From positions 507,001 through 571,000 of the forward strand of contig JAQGDQ010000043.1 in the NCBI GenBank assembly GCA_030141605.1: a stretch of 64,000 nt of DNA, read 5' to 3'. Positions 23,639-48,992 of this stretch are shown one piece after another. The notes under the pieces are model-generated. The model saw nothing but the letters and a program-made list of their open reading frames with translations, was not told the origin of the DNA and did no database searches. The DNA is from Tubiluchus corallicola. Lineage: Eukaryota > Priapulida > Priapulimorpha > Priapulimorphida > Tubiluchidae. Every line of letters begins with the position of its first letter. Position 1 is the first letter of the stretch. The translations under genes and the position numbers were made by a program.

Positions 23639-23917
23639 ATGTGTTCATTCAGGGATGAATGTCGATGATGGATGCAAACATCCTGTTTTATGATTAAACA
23701 GCTAAAAGGAAAGTCAAAACAATGTGCGGTGATACAGCAAGCAATGTGGTGAATCTAGAAGAGAAAATAATAGATGTGTAACTATTGTTCACAAAAATTA
23801 GAGAGACATAGGAACATAGGACAAAAATTTTAGGAACATAGTTATTAGAACCAAAAGCTATAGAAAAGGATGGAAAGTTTTTGGATAAAAATAAGTTGCA
23901 ATCTTTTTATGTTCTTT

Positions 23918-23923
23918 AATAAA
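23918..23923 (+). terminator. Polyadenylation signal AATAAA for receptor gene
   Basis: A canonical AATAAA lies about 280 nt after the receptor stop codon, a plausible 3' UTR length. Further AATAAA copies occur downstream, so the used site is not certain. Confidence 0.45.
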
Positions 23924-25043
23924 TTTTCCAACGTTTACCCAGTTCTTGAGCTTCCGACAAATCTTTAGTGGCAGAGACCTGCACGTTTATAGTTTATTTA
24001 ATACCGTAATGAAATAAAACGATAAATACACTATGAATAATTTCATGATTTTGTTTAAAATAAAAGTTGTCATATATTCGCTGTGTAAAATAAACGATGA
24101 ATGTTGGCATCTATTATAAAATATTTTGTTATCTTGTTTCACGTTGTTTATCTATTGGTCTGTGTATTACACTTTAACACAATTTATTTAATTGATTTAA
24201 TATGGATCAGTAGTTAAAATCTCTTTAAATAGGAAAAGATCGCATAGTTCCACAAAGAGTAGATAAATATTGAGCGTTTTTGTAGACGAATAGTAACTTT
24301 CTGATGAATTGGGAGAAAAACCTAGATTGCAACAAATCGTAGTTCAGTCACCAACAAAACAACAAAAGTGTAATTTCGTTTATTTTATGTATAATAAAAA
24401 CTTTGTACAATAAATGTTAAGAAGTAGAATAAAACCCTTCTACCTATTAATCTGTTCACATTTTAAAACCAATAATTGTTATAAACAGTAGCAGTTTTCA
24501 TAAAAACTTTGTACATTTTAAAAATCAGACGCCTTGTGGCGACATTCTAATTTATTTTGATTTTCAGCTGCGTAACATTATGAATCATTGTTAATAACAA
24601 GGCCATCATTTTAAGGTAAGCTAAACTGGGTGTGAATGTTGTAAACACAGAATGTATCATGTTACCACTTGCAAGTAAACTACATTCCACTACAATCATT
24701 CTTGTTTATTGTGATTTACAATTGACCACTATAATTAACGCTGCAATGAAAACAGGGCAAGTTTTAATTCAATTTTTATGCTGTTGCAAATTTTATTTAA
24801 ACTAGCTGTTCATAGAGTATTGAATGCAATTTAATCCACACGATAGTTGGTATAAGTATTCACAGATTTGAACCATTTGGATACAGAAATTGGAATTCTT
24901 GCTAAATTATTTTCATTTTTATTTGATTAATAATATTAGTTAATTACGATAGAAATTATCATAAATGACGATGAAAGTTCTACTTGTTTGCTTGCAGTTA
25001 CAGTAGCCACCACAAAGTAGAACAACTGATAGGTTTTGCATAC

Positions 25044-25108
25044 TATATCAGCATATACCTGTATCAGCATATACTTTTATCAGCATATACTCGTTTCAGC
25101 ATATACAT
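25044..25108 (+). repeat. 16-bp tandem repeat, four copies
   Basis: Unit ATCAGCATATACYTKT, repeated four times with few changes. Confidence 0.9.
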
Positions 25109-25410
25109 AACAAAATAACCACGCTTGATATACACAACACAGTTCACCTAATACATACTTTCTAGACACACAAAAGGCAATCTAAATGATAACGATGTTA
25201 CTGACAGACTGTAAAGGAACATTTTGAGCAATGGGGATGTTTTATGACTATAGAAGACTACACGTATCTTACTTTGATTATTAATCATTTTACTATACAC
25301 ACAATGCACAATTATGTTAAATAATATTAAAAATTCAAGATTTTCTTCTTCGATTAACAAATTGATGAAAACATGAACAAACTAATGTAGATATGCAGTT
25401 TAAAAAAACA

Positions 25411-25685
25411 GCCATTGCAGCACAGCTCTATAGGAGACACTTGCATTGCTTATATAGGAGACACTAGCTTACTTTGCTGTACTGCACTAGTACAGCAAAG
25501 CAAGACACACGCATTGCTGTATTTGCCCTACAGAAGACACATGCATTGCTGTACTGCCCTACAGGAGACACCTGCATTGCTGTGCAATCCTAAAGCACAT
25601 GCATTGTTAAACTGCCCTACAGGCAGCACACGCATTGCTGCTTGCCCTACTGGAGACACATATATCACTGCACTACCCTACATGA
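25411..25685 (+). repeat. ~31-bp minisatellite
   Basis: About seven diverged copies of a unit containing CATTGCTGTACTGCCCTAC followed by AGGAGACACATG. Includes a hairpin at 25472-25500. Confidence 0.85.
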
Positions 25686-26102
25686 CTCTCACTGTAGATT
25701 GATAAAGAAGATTAAAATTCAATCAAATTGTAAGTTAAATCTCAACCATCTTCTGCAGCATCTAAATAAATAATTGAGTAAACCTGTTAGAGTAGAACTA
25801 AGTACATCTGATTCAATCATTCAGGAAAAAACAAACTATTTTGATTTTACATTATATTATAGTACATCACGTATTTTAGGAAAGTACTGAGCTAGTCTTA
25901 ATAGGAGGTAATGAAAATTAAAATCAAGATTTCGTGCAGCCAAATAAAATTTTGCAAAAAAACAATGTTCGCAGTGTTTAATCACGTACACCAAGAAGTG
26001 AAAAAGTAAAGACAACATCTTTATATTAGTGAGAACAGTGAGATTACTTAGATTAGCATGACAACTATTTAAACTAAAAATTACTAATAGACAGAAAAGC
26101 AA

Positions 26103-38825
<12,723 letters not shown>

Positions 38826-40137
38826 CTGAAATATAAAACAAAACAACCATTAAATGTTATAGAATGAACATCAACCAAACAACAAAACAATTCTAAATAA
38901 TTTTTAGAATTAAATCGCAAATAAACCAGCCTGAAATAAATATTAAAAGCAAATTGTGAAAATGTATTATTGTAAAACACAAGTAACACCGTTATACACA
39001 TAATTGCTGATGCTCTAAACTATTTGTTATTCTTAGATATTGTGTACTGCATATACGTTTTATTTTTGTCATCTTAATTTTGTTTACAACGTATAGTACA
39101 AGTTTGTGCAAATATTCATATTTTGCAATTGAAATACATAAATTTTGTTTGGAAAAAATATTCGTAAAATTAACTTGAAAATAAGAGAAAAAATGAAAAG
39201 ATGATTTGCATAATAAGAGATAAGATGAAATGGCGTGACTAACTTGAAAGTAAAATTTCATAGCTGTTTATAATTATACAAAGTGTAAAAAGTTGAAGTT
39301 CAAATAATTGCTTATGGAGCAAAAAATAAAATAATAAAATTTAATAGGCCAACGTACAGCAAAGAAAATGGAAATGATTTGGTAGTTGATACTCCGCATT
39401 TTAATGAAACCGTCCAAATTTTATAAGCATTAATAAGGTAATTAAGAAAAACTTCAGTAAAGAGCCTAGTAGGCCCGTTCTAGTGTTCGTTCACGTCAGC
39501 AAAAAGCGAAAGTTTCAAACTTGAAACGGGTGTATAGTATAACATTATTCATGGTAATTCGAAACGACTATGACATACTCAAAATTTAATAATAGCCTCA
39601 AACTCGTAAAACGACAAGCTAACACAAACATGGAAACATACCATAGTGTTATTAGAGTTAATTTACTGCAATTCACTGTTATTATCTGTGGAAAGCTGTG
39701 CTTCGGGGTGGGATTTCCCACTTTGCCATGGGCCAGGTTAAACACAAGCTGTTAGTGAATCGCAGAAAATGGCCGATAAACCTAAACGCCATGATATTCG
39801 GCCGTCTTAAAATTCATGCTTTGTGGTAAAACTGCCGTAGGAGGTGGTTGTGAAGTGTGCTGCTCGGAAACTCACTTCTACAAATAAGAGAACTGTAGAG
39901 CCACGGGGTAGGATGAGGCAAATTCTCTACGTGAAGCAAAGGCGCTAAGTGAAAGTATTTCAGGAAACAGAACCCTCAAAGACCGGTCTAAACTCGAACT
40001 TAAGCGTACGTCTACAGTGAAACTATGGTCTTCCAAGTGTTTTTTATTGAAATGCTTGTTTGCTGAAATGCTAGGCAGTAAAATCAAATCTCGATGTTTC
40101 GATTGGTTAACACGGACATGACAATCTGCCTCATAAA
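38826..40137. other. Region upstream of the first seen AP-2 exon
   Basis: Should belong to the AP-2 gene (intron and perhaps first exon). A weak first-exon candidate on minus is at 39261-39244 (MKFYFQ then GTTAGT, phase 0). Nothing else supported. Confidence 0.35.
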
Positions 40138-40440
40138 ACAAAGAATGGCTGGATTGTCCAAAACGAATGAATGGATTATCCAAATGGAATGATTGAATTG
40201 TCCAAAGTAATGACTAGATTGTCCAAAAAGAACGGGTGGAGTGTCCAAAAGGAATGGCTAGGAATGTCCAAAAATAATGACTGGATTGTCTAAAAAGAAT
40301 GGCTGGATTGTCCAAAAATAACGACTGGTTTATACAAAAAGAATGACTTGGATTGTCCACAAAGAATGGCTAGGATAGTCCGAAAGCAATAACTGGATTG
40401 TCCAAAAAGAATGGCTGGATGTCCAAAAACAATGTTTGTA
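40138..40440 (+). repeat. ~21-bp minisatellite
   Basis: About 14 diverged copies of AAGAATGGCTGGATTGTCCA(A). Confidence 0.9.
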
Positions 40441-43400
40441 CAAGAAGTGTATACTCCATATTCAGTAGAAACAACACTCGACTGCCATAATTTTGATGTA
40501 GTCAAGTGGCGCTATTAAACTGTGACTATTGACTGGTAATTAAACCCATTTTTTCGGTTTCAAATTGCTCAAATTAAGTAGATCTGTTAAGCGGTCAAAC
40601 TGAAGCAGTCCTGCATAATATACAACATAAAAACACTTAAACCTGCGCACTGTGCGAAATAAATAACACAGCGGCATGCTGAAGTACACCTTATCGTTTT
40701 TTTCCGAAAAAAATGTATAAGTCAGTAGGCTGTCAAACAGCGATAAAAATTGTTCTTGAAAAACATGTGCTTAGCTTTTATTAAGTTATAACTTGCTATA
40801 AATAAAGTATCAGGGTTATAAATAATTCAGCCTTACAAAGACGAGTTTGGAGCGTTGTTTTTCATTTACAATGCGAACATAACATCAGTCAAACTTTTAT
40901 TACACATGCGAATGTCATAATTCAGATACTAAGTATAGTTTATAGAATCAACTTTACAGATCGTTTTTGTTGGGCCAAGTTATATGTTGTCAGCGGCTTA
41001 TGATTCTCAGCTTGTGCTTGTTGAATTTCAATAACATTTAGATATTCGTAGAAAACCCCCATACTACAATAAATACGACTTAGAAGTAAGTTTAAGTAGC
41101 TCGTGTACAATAAATTTATGTGATAAAGCTTGCAACCTAATAAGGGAATATTAAAGATTAGAGTCGCAGAAGCAGTAAGGTTTATCTATATTATTTACTT
41201 TATCTTACAAGTACTGTTGGATGAACGCACAATCACATTTAGACTATTGCGAAATTGAAATTCTTATTAATTAACGAAGTAGTATATTTAATGGTTTGCC
41301 TGCGCCATTGTATTTCACCAAAGTGCCTATATCTGCCGTCGTTTGAATTTTATTTTTAATAACATTTCCGGAAGTCTCTTCTGCTGTTATTTCAAAATTA
41401 GATTCTGATTACAGATTACCGCTAGGCAACAAATATTACAGCGAATTTATTACAAATACTCGGCTGCTTTATTTTTATTGTATTTTTACTGCGCTTGTAC
41501 TAATTTTTATTTTACGTAAACTGTGTATTTTACTTTCTTTCTAACATTCGATATTTTACTGTTTCATGAATTTATCAGTTTTTATAGATTATATATTGCT
41601 ACTCCCAGGGAATGAATATTTAATGAAATACTAAAGTGAATAAAGTAGCTTTTATTTTTAAATGTTTTATTTTTCAATCATGTTTATTTCAATATCGATA
41701 CAATTTTGTCCTTGATATCGAAGTTAGAAAGCCGGCATACAAATAAAAAACATCAGATTTACTGAAAGAGAAAACTGTCGTTTTAAAGCCAACTGTGTAA
41801 ATTTGAGATCATGTTGATGATCATGAGACAAGTGCATGCTCACACACACACATATCTCATTATCCAGTTCTGTGCACTTGTGCTGAGGTAATCAATTAAA
41901 TCATTATAGCTTGCAGGCCTGCACTTGACGCAGTAAACTACTATTGCTCAGGTAAAACAAAAGCCCAAATGCCATTGTCACCTAATAACTGATTCCCATC
42001 TCTCGCTGTGAGTGCTTTGAACTCAGAAATGGTGAAACGATGTCTTGAAATGGATGACTTTACGGCGGTGTCTTGAGTATTGTGACATGTTTATGTCCTT
42101 GCAATGCCCAGCCGTCTTTTGTTCGCGAAATGGCGTTATGCCATGCCGTGTCTCCACAACTGGTTTTCTACGTGCTAATCTAAGTCGTTTAGCCAGTTGA
42201 AATTGCATTTAGGCCACACTGACAGGTTTGGAGGAATTGTATACGTATTAACAAATGACACCAGCGCAAACGCAAAACGAATACCTCCGTTGGACTTGTC
42301 AACGTTAACTGTAATTAAACACAAACGGCGACTATAACAGATGATGATCGCTTAACTTTAAACGCAAGCAGTCAAAAGTCCGGAAAGTTGCAAGCGCATG
42401 CAGTTTAAATAATACCGTCAACGTCTTGGAAAAATACCAGCTAAAACTGCCCGGAGACGAACACTAAAGCGAAAAATCATTTGTACGTTTACTGTAGCCT
42501 GGGCGCCTTAAAGCTAAAATAATAGAGTATTAAGAAGAAATTATAAGAACCCTAAATGATAATAAACAAAGTTATCTAGAATAATAGCCTCTTATAGATG
42601 ACATTATAAAGCTGATTATTTTGATAATAGAAACTAAACACTGCTTGCCATTACAAATTCTTACATTGTGCTTACACGCGCTTTCTTTGTCATTCTCTTT
42701 TTCCTTTTTGTTTTTGGTTGTATTTTCGTTATTTCGTTAGTTCTCTCCTCCCTTATCTTTTCCTTCCTTTCATGATTTCTTCCCCTTTACTCTTTCCTTC
42801 TTTTCTTTCTTCCTCCTACTTCTGCTCATTCTCTCGCTCTCACACATTTTTGAATTCACTTTACTGAGTCAATGATTCATTGTCTGACTGATCGAACATC
42901 CATATCCAAGATTTGCTCTCTCTATCAGTTAATTCATATGTCAGGTTTCAGTTACAGATACGAAAACAAGGAAAATTTGTACTAATATTATATTTTAGAT
43001 GTTGTTTATTATTGTTTTTGGTTGCGTTTAGTGCCTGTGAATTGATTTTAGGTTTCCATCAAAGGCTCGACCACACACGAGCAAACCACCCAAACTGCGC
43101 TTACCCATTTTATTGGAGTAAACGGATTATTTTACTACGAATCATGTAGCATAGTGACCTTCTTGACCTTTGTAATGTAAAATGTGAAGAAAACAAAAAG
43201 CGTTAACTTGCAGAAATTTGGCTGCATAGAGCATTGTTTATCATTATTAAAATAATAACAACCTAAAATCAGCTTTAATTCTGAGATAATGACATCCAAT
43301 GTCACTCGTGCAATGCTACAACAAAACAGAAGAACTGAAGAAACTTTTAATTAAACATGATATTGGATGAATTTAACTAATGAACTTGATTTAATTTGTA

Positions 43401-44599
43401 TACACCGATCAGAGAATAATTACGCATAATGATTTTCAGTTTTAATTTTATTATATCAAAAATAAATGATTGGTGCTAAACAAGATGGGTTTAGTTTAAA
43501 ATCTTTTTTACTATAATAGTCTTTATTTTGTATCAAGGGTATCATCAACATGACTGTTTTAGATGCTACAGCAACCAGTACACTAGTTTGCCTGCAAAAT
43601 GATATCTAAAAGTACTATTAGCTTAGCACTACTATTAAAGTGCTAATAGTTAACCACAGGCACGTATGTGAATACTGAGTACATTAGAACTGTTGCAATG
43701 AGCGTTGTAAAAACTTTTGCAAATCATTGAATAAGTTTAAACTTTGTCCTATAAACATACCAGAAAGAATACAAAATACAACGATAAATATAATGCAAAA
43801 GTTCAAATTACTTTTTAATGCCAATAAGATTAATAACGTCTCATTTTGGCGAGCCTGTGGTGCACACTGGTATGGAGATATAATGGACGTTTTACCAGTT
43901 GACGTGAACATTTTAAATTATTTAGAATTTTCTTTTCCAATTACATATGTCTTTGAAGCAGGTAAGCATAACGATAAGTAATATGACTTTGTATGGAAAT
44001 TTTTAAGGATTTACTTTAAAATTGCTGCTTCTTGCCTTTAAACAAACAAGCCAAAATTTGTTTCTGACTTTCATCATTTATCAGTCACGCAGTTTTCAGA
44101 GTAATTTTTCTCCAACTTTGTTCTTTTTTGTATGAAAGCTAAATGAGGCGAAAAATCGCTCGACAAGCTTGCAAATATAAGCCACAAGCGGCAAGCCACA
44201 TGCAAACGTCGCACTTTTTTATACTCATTTCTGCATGAAATATAATAGCCATAATACAATGCTTCATGGCTTTAAAAACTCGCGTTAAATAAAATTAAAT
44301 GTGACATGTTGAACCAAAGATGATTTTTCACTTGTAAACTAAGTAAAGTAAAAATTAGTTTCAAGTAAAAATCAGTCCTCAATTTCCATAACGGATTGTC
44401 TCATGGTTAGGCTGGTAAGCTGTATAATGTATACATGATATTCTCCTTTACATAAGTTTTGTGTTTGTAATCCCAGGAGAGGCGTATTATGAATTATTAT
44501 GTGACGTTAGTTATTAGTTATTTAAGTATTATACAGGAGGTATTAGTTGCTTAAAAATTATCACAACATAAACCTATGCGTCTTTTAAAACACATCTTA
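40441..44599. other. No gene recognised
   Basis: AT-rich unique sequence with a C/T-rich stretch near 42690-42830. Small frames lack domains and splice context. Confidence 0.4.
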
Positions 44600-44935
44600 C
44601 TGTCTAAGAATAAACTATTCAATCATTCAGTCCATTCAATCATCATTCAGCTATTTAATTCATTCGCGCATTTAATTCATTTAAATCATTATCCAGTCAC
44701 TCAATTCATTCAATCATGAGCAAGTCGTTCAATTCATAGAATCATCATTCAGTCACAATCCTGTCATTCAATTCATTTCAATCATCACTCAGTCATTCCT
44801 ATTCATTTCAATCATCATTCAGTCATTCAATTCCTTTAATTATTATTCAGTCAATTTATTCAATCATAGTTCAGCCATTCACTTCATTCAGTCATCATTC
44901 ATTTATTCAATTCATTCAGTCATCATTCAGTTCCA
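44600..44935 (+). repeat. ATTCA/ATTCAGTC-type minisatellite
   Basis: Imperfect array of blocks such as TCATCATTCAGTCATTCAA. Confidence 0.85.
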
Positions 44936-45154
44936 CTAGACTGAAATTATTTTTTTAAGTGTTACGTCCATACTAGAAATGATGTAAATGAAAAATGGTA
45001 TGTCATAGTGGATATGGCAATTCATAATGTAACAAATATCACATGATATAAAACAAAACTATTACACTGGTCAATACGCTACATACCTTCTCTTCTAAAT
45101 TATTGTATATTTGTGATATGAATATAAATGACCTGCCATGCGTGTGTTGGTGTA

Positions 45155-45215
45155 TTATACTATAGCGCTCTGCTTTATAGCGGGAGGTCGAGAGTTCGAT
45201 ACCGGGTTACACAAA
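45155..45215 (+). repeat. tRNA-like (SINE-like) sequence
   Basis: TAGCGCTCTGCTTTATAGC then GGGAGGTCGAGAGTTCGATA with CCGGG resembles the D arm to T arm of a tRNA; AGTTCGATACC fits the B box. The anticodon stem does not pair well, so it is a tRNA-derived repeat or relic rather than a working tRNA. Confidence 0.45.
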
Positions 45216-47269
45216 CGGATGTAAAAATGGTACATTCTATTGCGCTGCCTGACACACGATAATTCTGATAATCGGGACAACAGTAACCTCTATTTACAGC
45301 CGATTTTAGGCAAAGGTTATCATTGTTTATTATTGTATGTAGATTCAAAAGACAGTATTTATGTGTTAGCTTACATTTGAATACTGCATTATTTTGATAA
45401 ATAAACTTTTGTTCTGGAGACTTACCTTTCATATAGAATACGAATGATTTTGTTAAAGTTTTTCAAATGAAAATGCTCTTGCAATAAAAACAAACTGAAT
45501 CAAAACTATGTTATTATAACAAATATGATACTTTTAAATTTTCTGGCTACGTATGCATCTTTTCTTGTGATTTTAACAGGGTTGCCGATTTTCAGATTTT
45601 AAAATTTTAAAATCAATGGCTAAAAGAAAATTAACAAAAACAAAAACGTTCGAGATTTTTACAGCACTAAATTGTATCTAATTTATTGTCTTTAACGGAT
45701 CACAGTTCGTCTCTGTACATTTACAAAGTTATCATACTCTGGAGAACGCAAAGTAAAACTGTGTTGTCCCTTAACTGCTTCACACGGCTGTGTTATAACT
45801 CCTCTCCGCAGCCGGCAGCTAAAATTCTCTAAAGCGGCCTTTAATTAAGCTCTACAGTAGCAATTATCTTCTTAGAAAAGAAAATTGTCTAGTTTAGATG
45901 CAGGGATATGCGTTTATGTGTTTTAACTGTGAAGCCTGTATTTAACTATGTGAACGAAAAAACGCAAAGTTTCCGTGCGTTTGCACGTCACTAATATAAT
46001 AATACTTAGGAGCAAATCGATTGACATTAGAAAAAGTCGAGTAGAGAAAATAGAAAAAATGCTTGACATTATTGTGTATCAAATTCCTTTTTCCTAAATC
46101 GATTGGAAACTACGAAGTTTATGATAACTTTACATTGCGAAAGTAATGCTAATAGTTTGATAAATAGAAACTAAACAAAAAAAGTCGCAAACGCAAGGTT
46201 TCCCAAACAACGCCTTTCCCAGAGAAGTTTCTAAACTGATTGTTCAACCTTCGAATTTAAACCAAAGCAATGCGATTTAATGCTGGTTGAAACGCTAATG
46301 AAGTTCACGATAGCAAAAATTCATAGTAATAATTTCTCGCCATAGATACTAATTTTCTTGTAACAGTATGATTTTTTAAACTTAACTGGTTTCTAAACCC
46401 ATTTTGCTTACTCTGCTCTTTGAGTTTCACAACACTCATATAGTTTACCAAAGTAAGCCGATGAACCAATATAGTGTCAGAAATGCAAACAGAAGGAAGT
46501 AAAGAGCGAATTTTCCACATATAAGTCCATTTAAGTGCTTCAACCTTAGGCTTTTAATTCATTTTTAACTTTAGTGGTGTTAAATAAGTGCAATATTATC
46601 TATAAACTATATCTTCTATAAACAATAAACTTCCAAATTCCGTTTTCTGCATAACAACGAAAATTGCTGCATTTGTTTCTGTATTGTTGTTTGTAATACT
46701 ACCAGCTATCTCACTTTTAATTTACAGAGATTTTGCATTAAAGGTAGGAGTGTCGCTGGTCATATTACCACCTACAGGCAACAAGATAGAAACGCAAACA
46801 CATTATTATTGTGAATGTGAGAAGTGATGCTGATAAACTGAGGAAAATTGAAGAGACGACATTCTCAGTTGTCATTTATCAGTGTTTTAAATGACCGTGT
46901 TTGCCTGTAAAGGCTAAAAGTATTCGAAATGAGGCGTATGTATACAGTTTCCTTGTAACACTGGATAATTTGTGCAGCAAAACTCTTCAGATTAAGCACT
47001 TTAAATAAATCATATTTCAGATAAGTAGCTCCACTAAAGTCCAATTTGATACAAAATTATACAAATTTGGAGAAGCAGCAGTTTTAAAAACATCCAATTT
47101 TAGCATCAACTTACTTAATAAAGCACAATACGTTTAAGTGTGCCTGATGTGAGGTGGACTAGTTGGAAAAGGGGAGAGGAGGCAAATTAAAATAGGAACA
47201 CAGTTTCATTGCCATTTTATTAGTTATTCATTATAATGTATCATCAAAATCTTTTGTTATAAATCCCTA

Positions 47270-47305
47270 TATTAATTAATTAACTATTTAATTAATTAAT
47301 ATTAT
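47270..47305 (+). repeat. TTAA/ATTA tetramer repeat
   Basis: Imperfect ATTAATTA array. Confidence 0.7.
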
Positions 47306-47796
47306 CATTAAGCAGTCAGTGGCAGTCGAGATCAGCAATGTCTGATGATCATTGATGTGCAATACCACATTGCCTTATCGATATTAAAAAAAGCATGATA
47401 TATTTGTTATCTATATGAAAGTAGCTTCTATATACAGCCACTCATATAACATTGAATTAATGTGTCCATTTTAGACAAAAATATGCGACCAAATATTAGG
47501 AAGTGTTTGTCGTGCATACTAATAGCAGTTATGACAACATGCATGGACATTACACATACAAATATCAGCGACGTAGGAGCAGAAATGTCAGCGAACATCA
47601 GCGTTTCTTTTATAATAATTGCGCCACCCATTTGCTGCTAAAAAGCCACAGGGTATGTGCAAAGTTTCCTGGCAAAATGAGAATCAGCAGCAAAATTTAA
47701 TATCCGCTAGCGAAGACAACATGCGTCTGCGACAGAAGATGAAAAATTATTGACGTTTTGTATTTTTGTATATCGTCAAATACGTAGGCAACTATC

Positions 47797-47822
47797 AAGA
47801 GAGAGAGAGAGAGAGAAAGAGA
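47797..47822 (+). repeat. GA dinucleotide repeat
   Basis: Short GA array, matching the AP-2 intron GA array in type. Confidence 0.85.
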
Positions 47823-48727
47823 ATAAGAAAGAGTGCTAGACTATTTTAGCAAAGATTTAATCTTAAATTGAGCAGTTATAATAAACGTCGCTCTCTCTCA
47901 AGATAAATGACTTTTATTCAGTCCCGTGTGGCGCATTCACTGGGTTCGTCTCTTACACATGTGATGTGGCACGTAATGTACAGCTGCCTTGAATCATTTT
48001 TAACTCTACCGCTTCATTACAAAAATTTATACAGAAAAAACGTTGGTGATATACAGATTTTTAGTTTCACCGTCTTTTACAGAAATTGAGCTTAATAAGA
48101 ATTACTTCCCGTTAATTACAGGCAACTTTTCTTTTTGACATTTCTAATATAAAACGAGAATTGGTAAATAAACTATAATCCTGAAAACGTTCCATTATGA
48201 TTCGTCATAAATTCGATTTTTAGAGAAACAGCATTAATTGCTGATTAACGTAAATGCAGAATAAGGAATTTTGGTTTCAGATGATTCGAATTCTGTATAC
48301 TGAAAACAAATGACAATTTATTTATCGGCTAATTACGAAACGTTGATAATACAATATATAAAAAACATGAACACATATTAACTCATCAGCCAGATATGGT
48401 GAGGATTGTGTGTCCGTTTTAAGAACTGCATAATCTGAACCAAATAAAGTATGTTTCAACTAACTAATTCGTCAGCCGTAGTAAAATTGTACATTTCGAT
48501 TAAATACCTGGACTATAATATATTTGGACATGTCAAATTACAGACAATTATTATTGGAAAAGTGACTATTTGGCCTCACAGTTCAGTGATTCAAAAGTAG
48601 TAATTATAGTAAACATGCCAATATAGAAAGCAATATTTAAATTTTAAAACAACTACGACTATATAGTATACTGTATACTATACGCGAGCATACACCTTTA
48701 TCAAACAAAAATGTCATTAAGTTTTAT

Positions 48728-48783
48728 AATCATCGCCATCATCGTCATCATCATCATCATTATCATCATCGACATCATCGTCT
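48728..48783 (+). repeat. ATC triplet repeat
   Basis: Imperfect ATC/GTC triplets. Confidence 0.9.
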
Positions 48784-48914
48784 CGTCACTATTTACTGTA
48801 TGAATTTTATCTGTGTACTCACTATAGGATAAATAGCATCATGCCTAGTGTAAATGATTAGAGCTACATAAGTTGTCGGTATTTCCAGTACCAGTCAGCA
48901 AATAATAAAAAATC

Positions 48915-48992
48915 TGGGTGGGCTGGGTGGTCTAGTAGTCACAGCGTTAAGCTCATAATCCAAATGATCGCGAATTCGGATTCATCACGATT
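48915..48992 (+). repeat. tRNA-like (SINE-like) sequence
   Basis: GGGTGGTCTAGTAGTCACAG (A-box-like), CTCATAA in anticodon-loop position, then GCGAATTCGGATTCATC (B-box-like). Degenerate stems suggest a tRNA-derived SINE head. Confidence 0.4.

Larger units (their letters stand above)
23639..26102. other. Convergent intergenic region between receptor and AP-2 genes
   Basis: Contains both 3' UTRs, a 16-bp tandem array at 25044-25108 and a ~31-bp minisatellite at 25411-25685. No further gene seen. Confidence 0.6.

Noticed and set aside
44600-44935. Regularly spaced repeats considered as a CRISPR-like array
   Set aside because: Units are contiguous and degenerate with no spacers, and the DNA is clearly eukaryotic.
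45415-45432. Strong donor after ATG AAA G (minus) as AP-2 first exon
   Set aside because: Phase 1; splicing to the 38825 acceptor would hit a stop within a few codons.
46455-46520. MWKIRSLLPSV minus-strand frame as AP-2 first exon (recalling MLWKL of vertebrates)
   Set aside because: Only the first residues resemble it; the rest does not match and the donor is weak.
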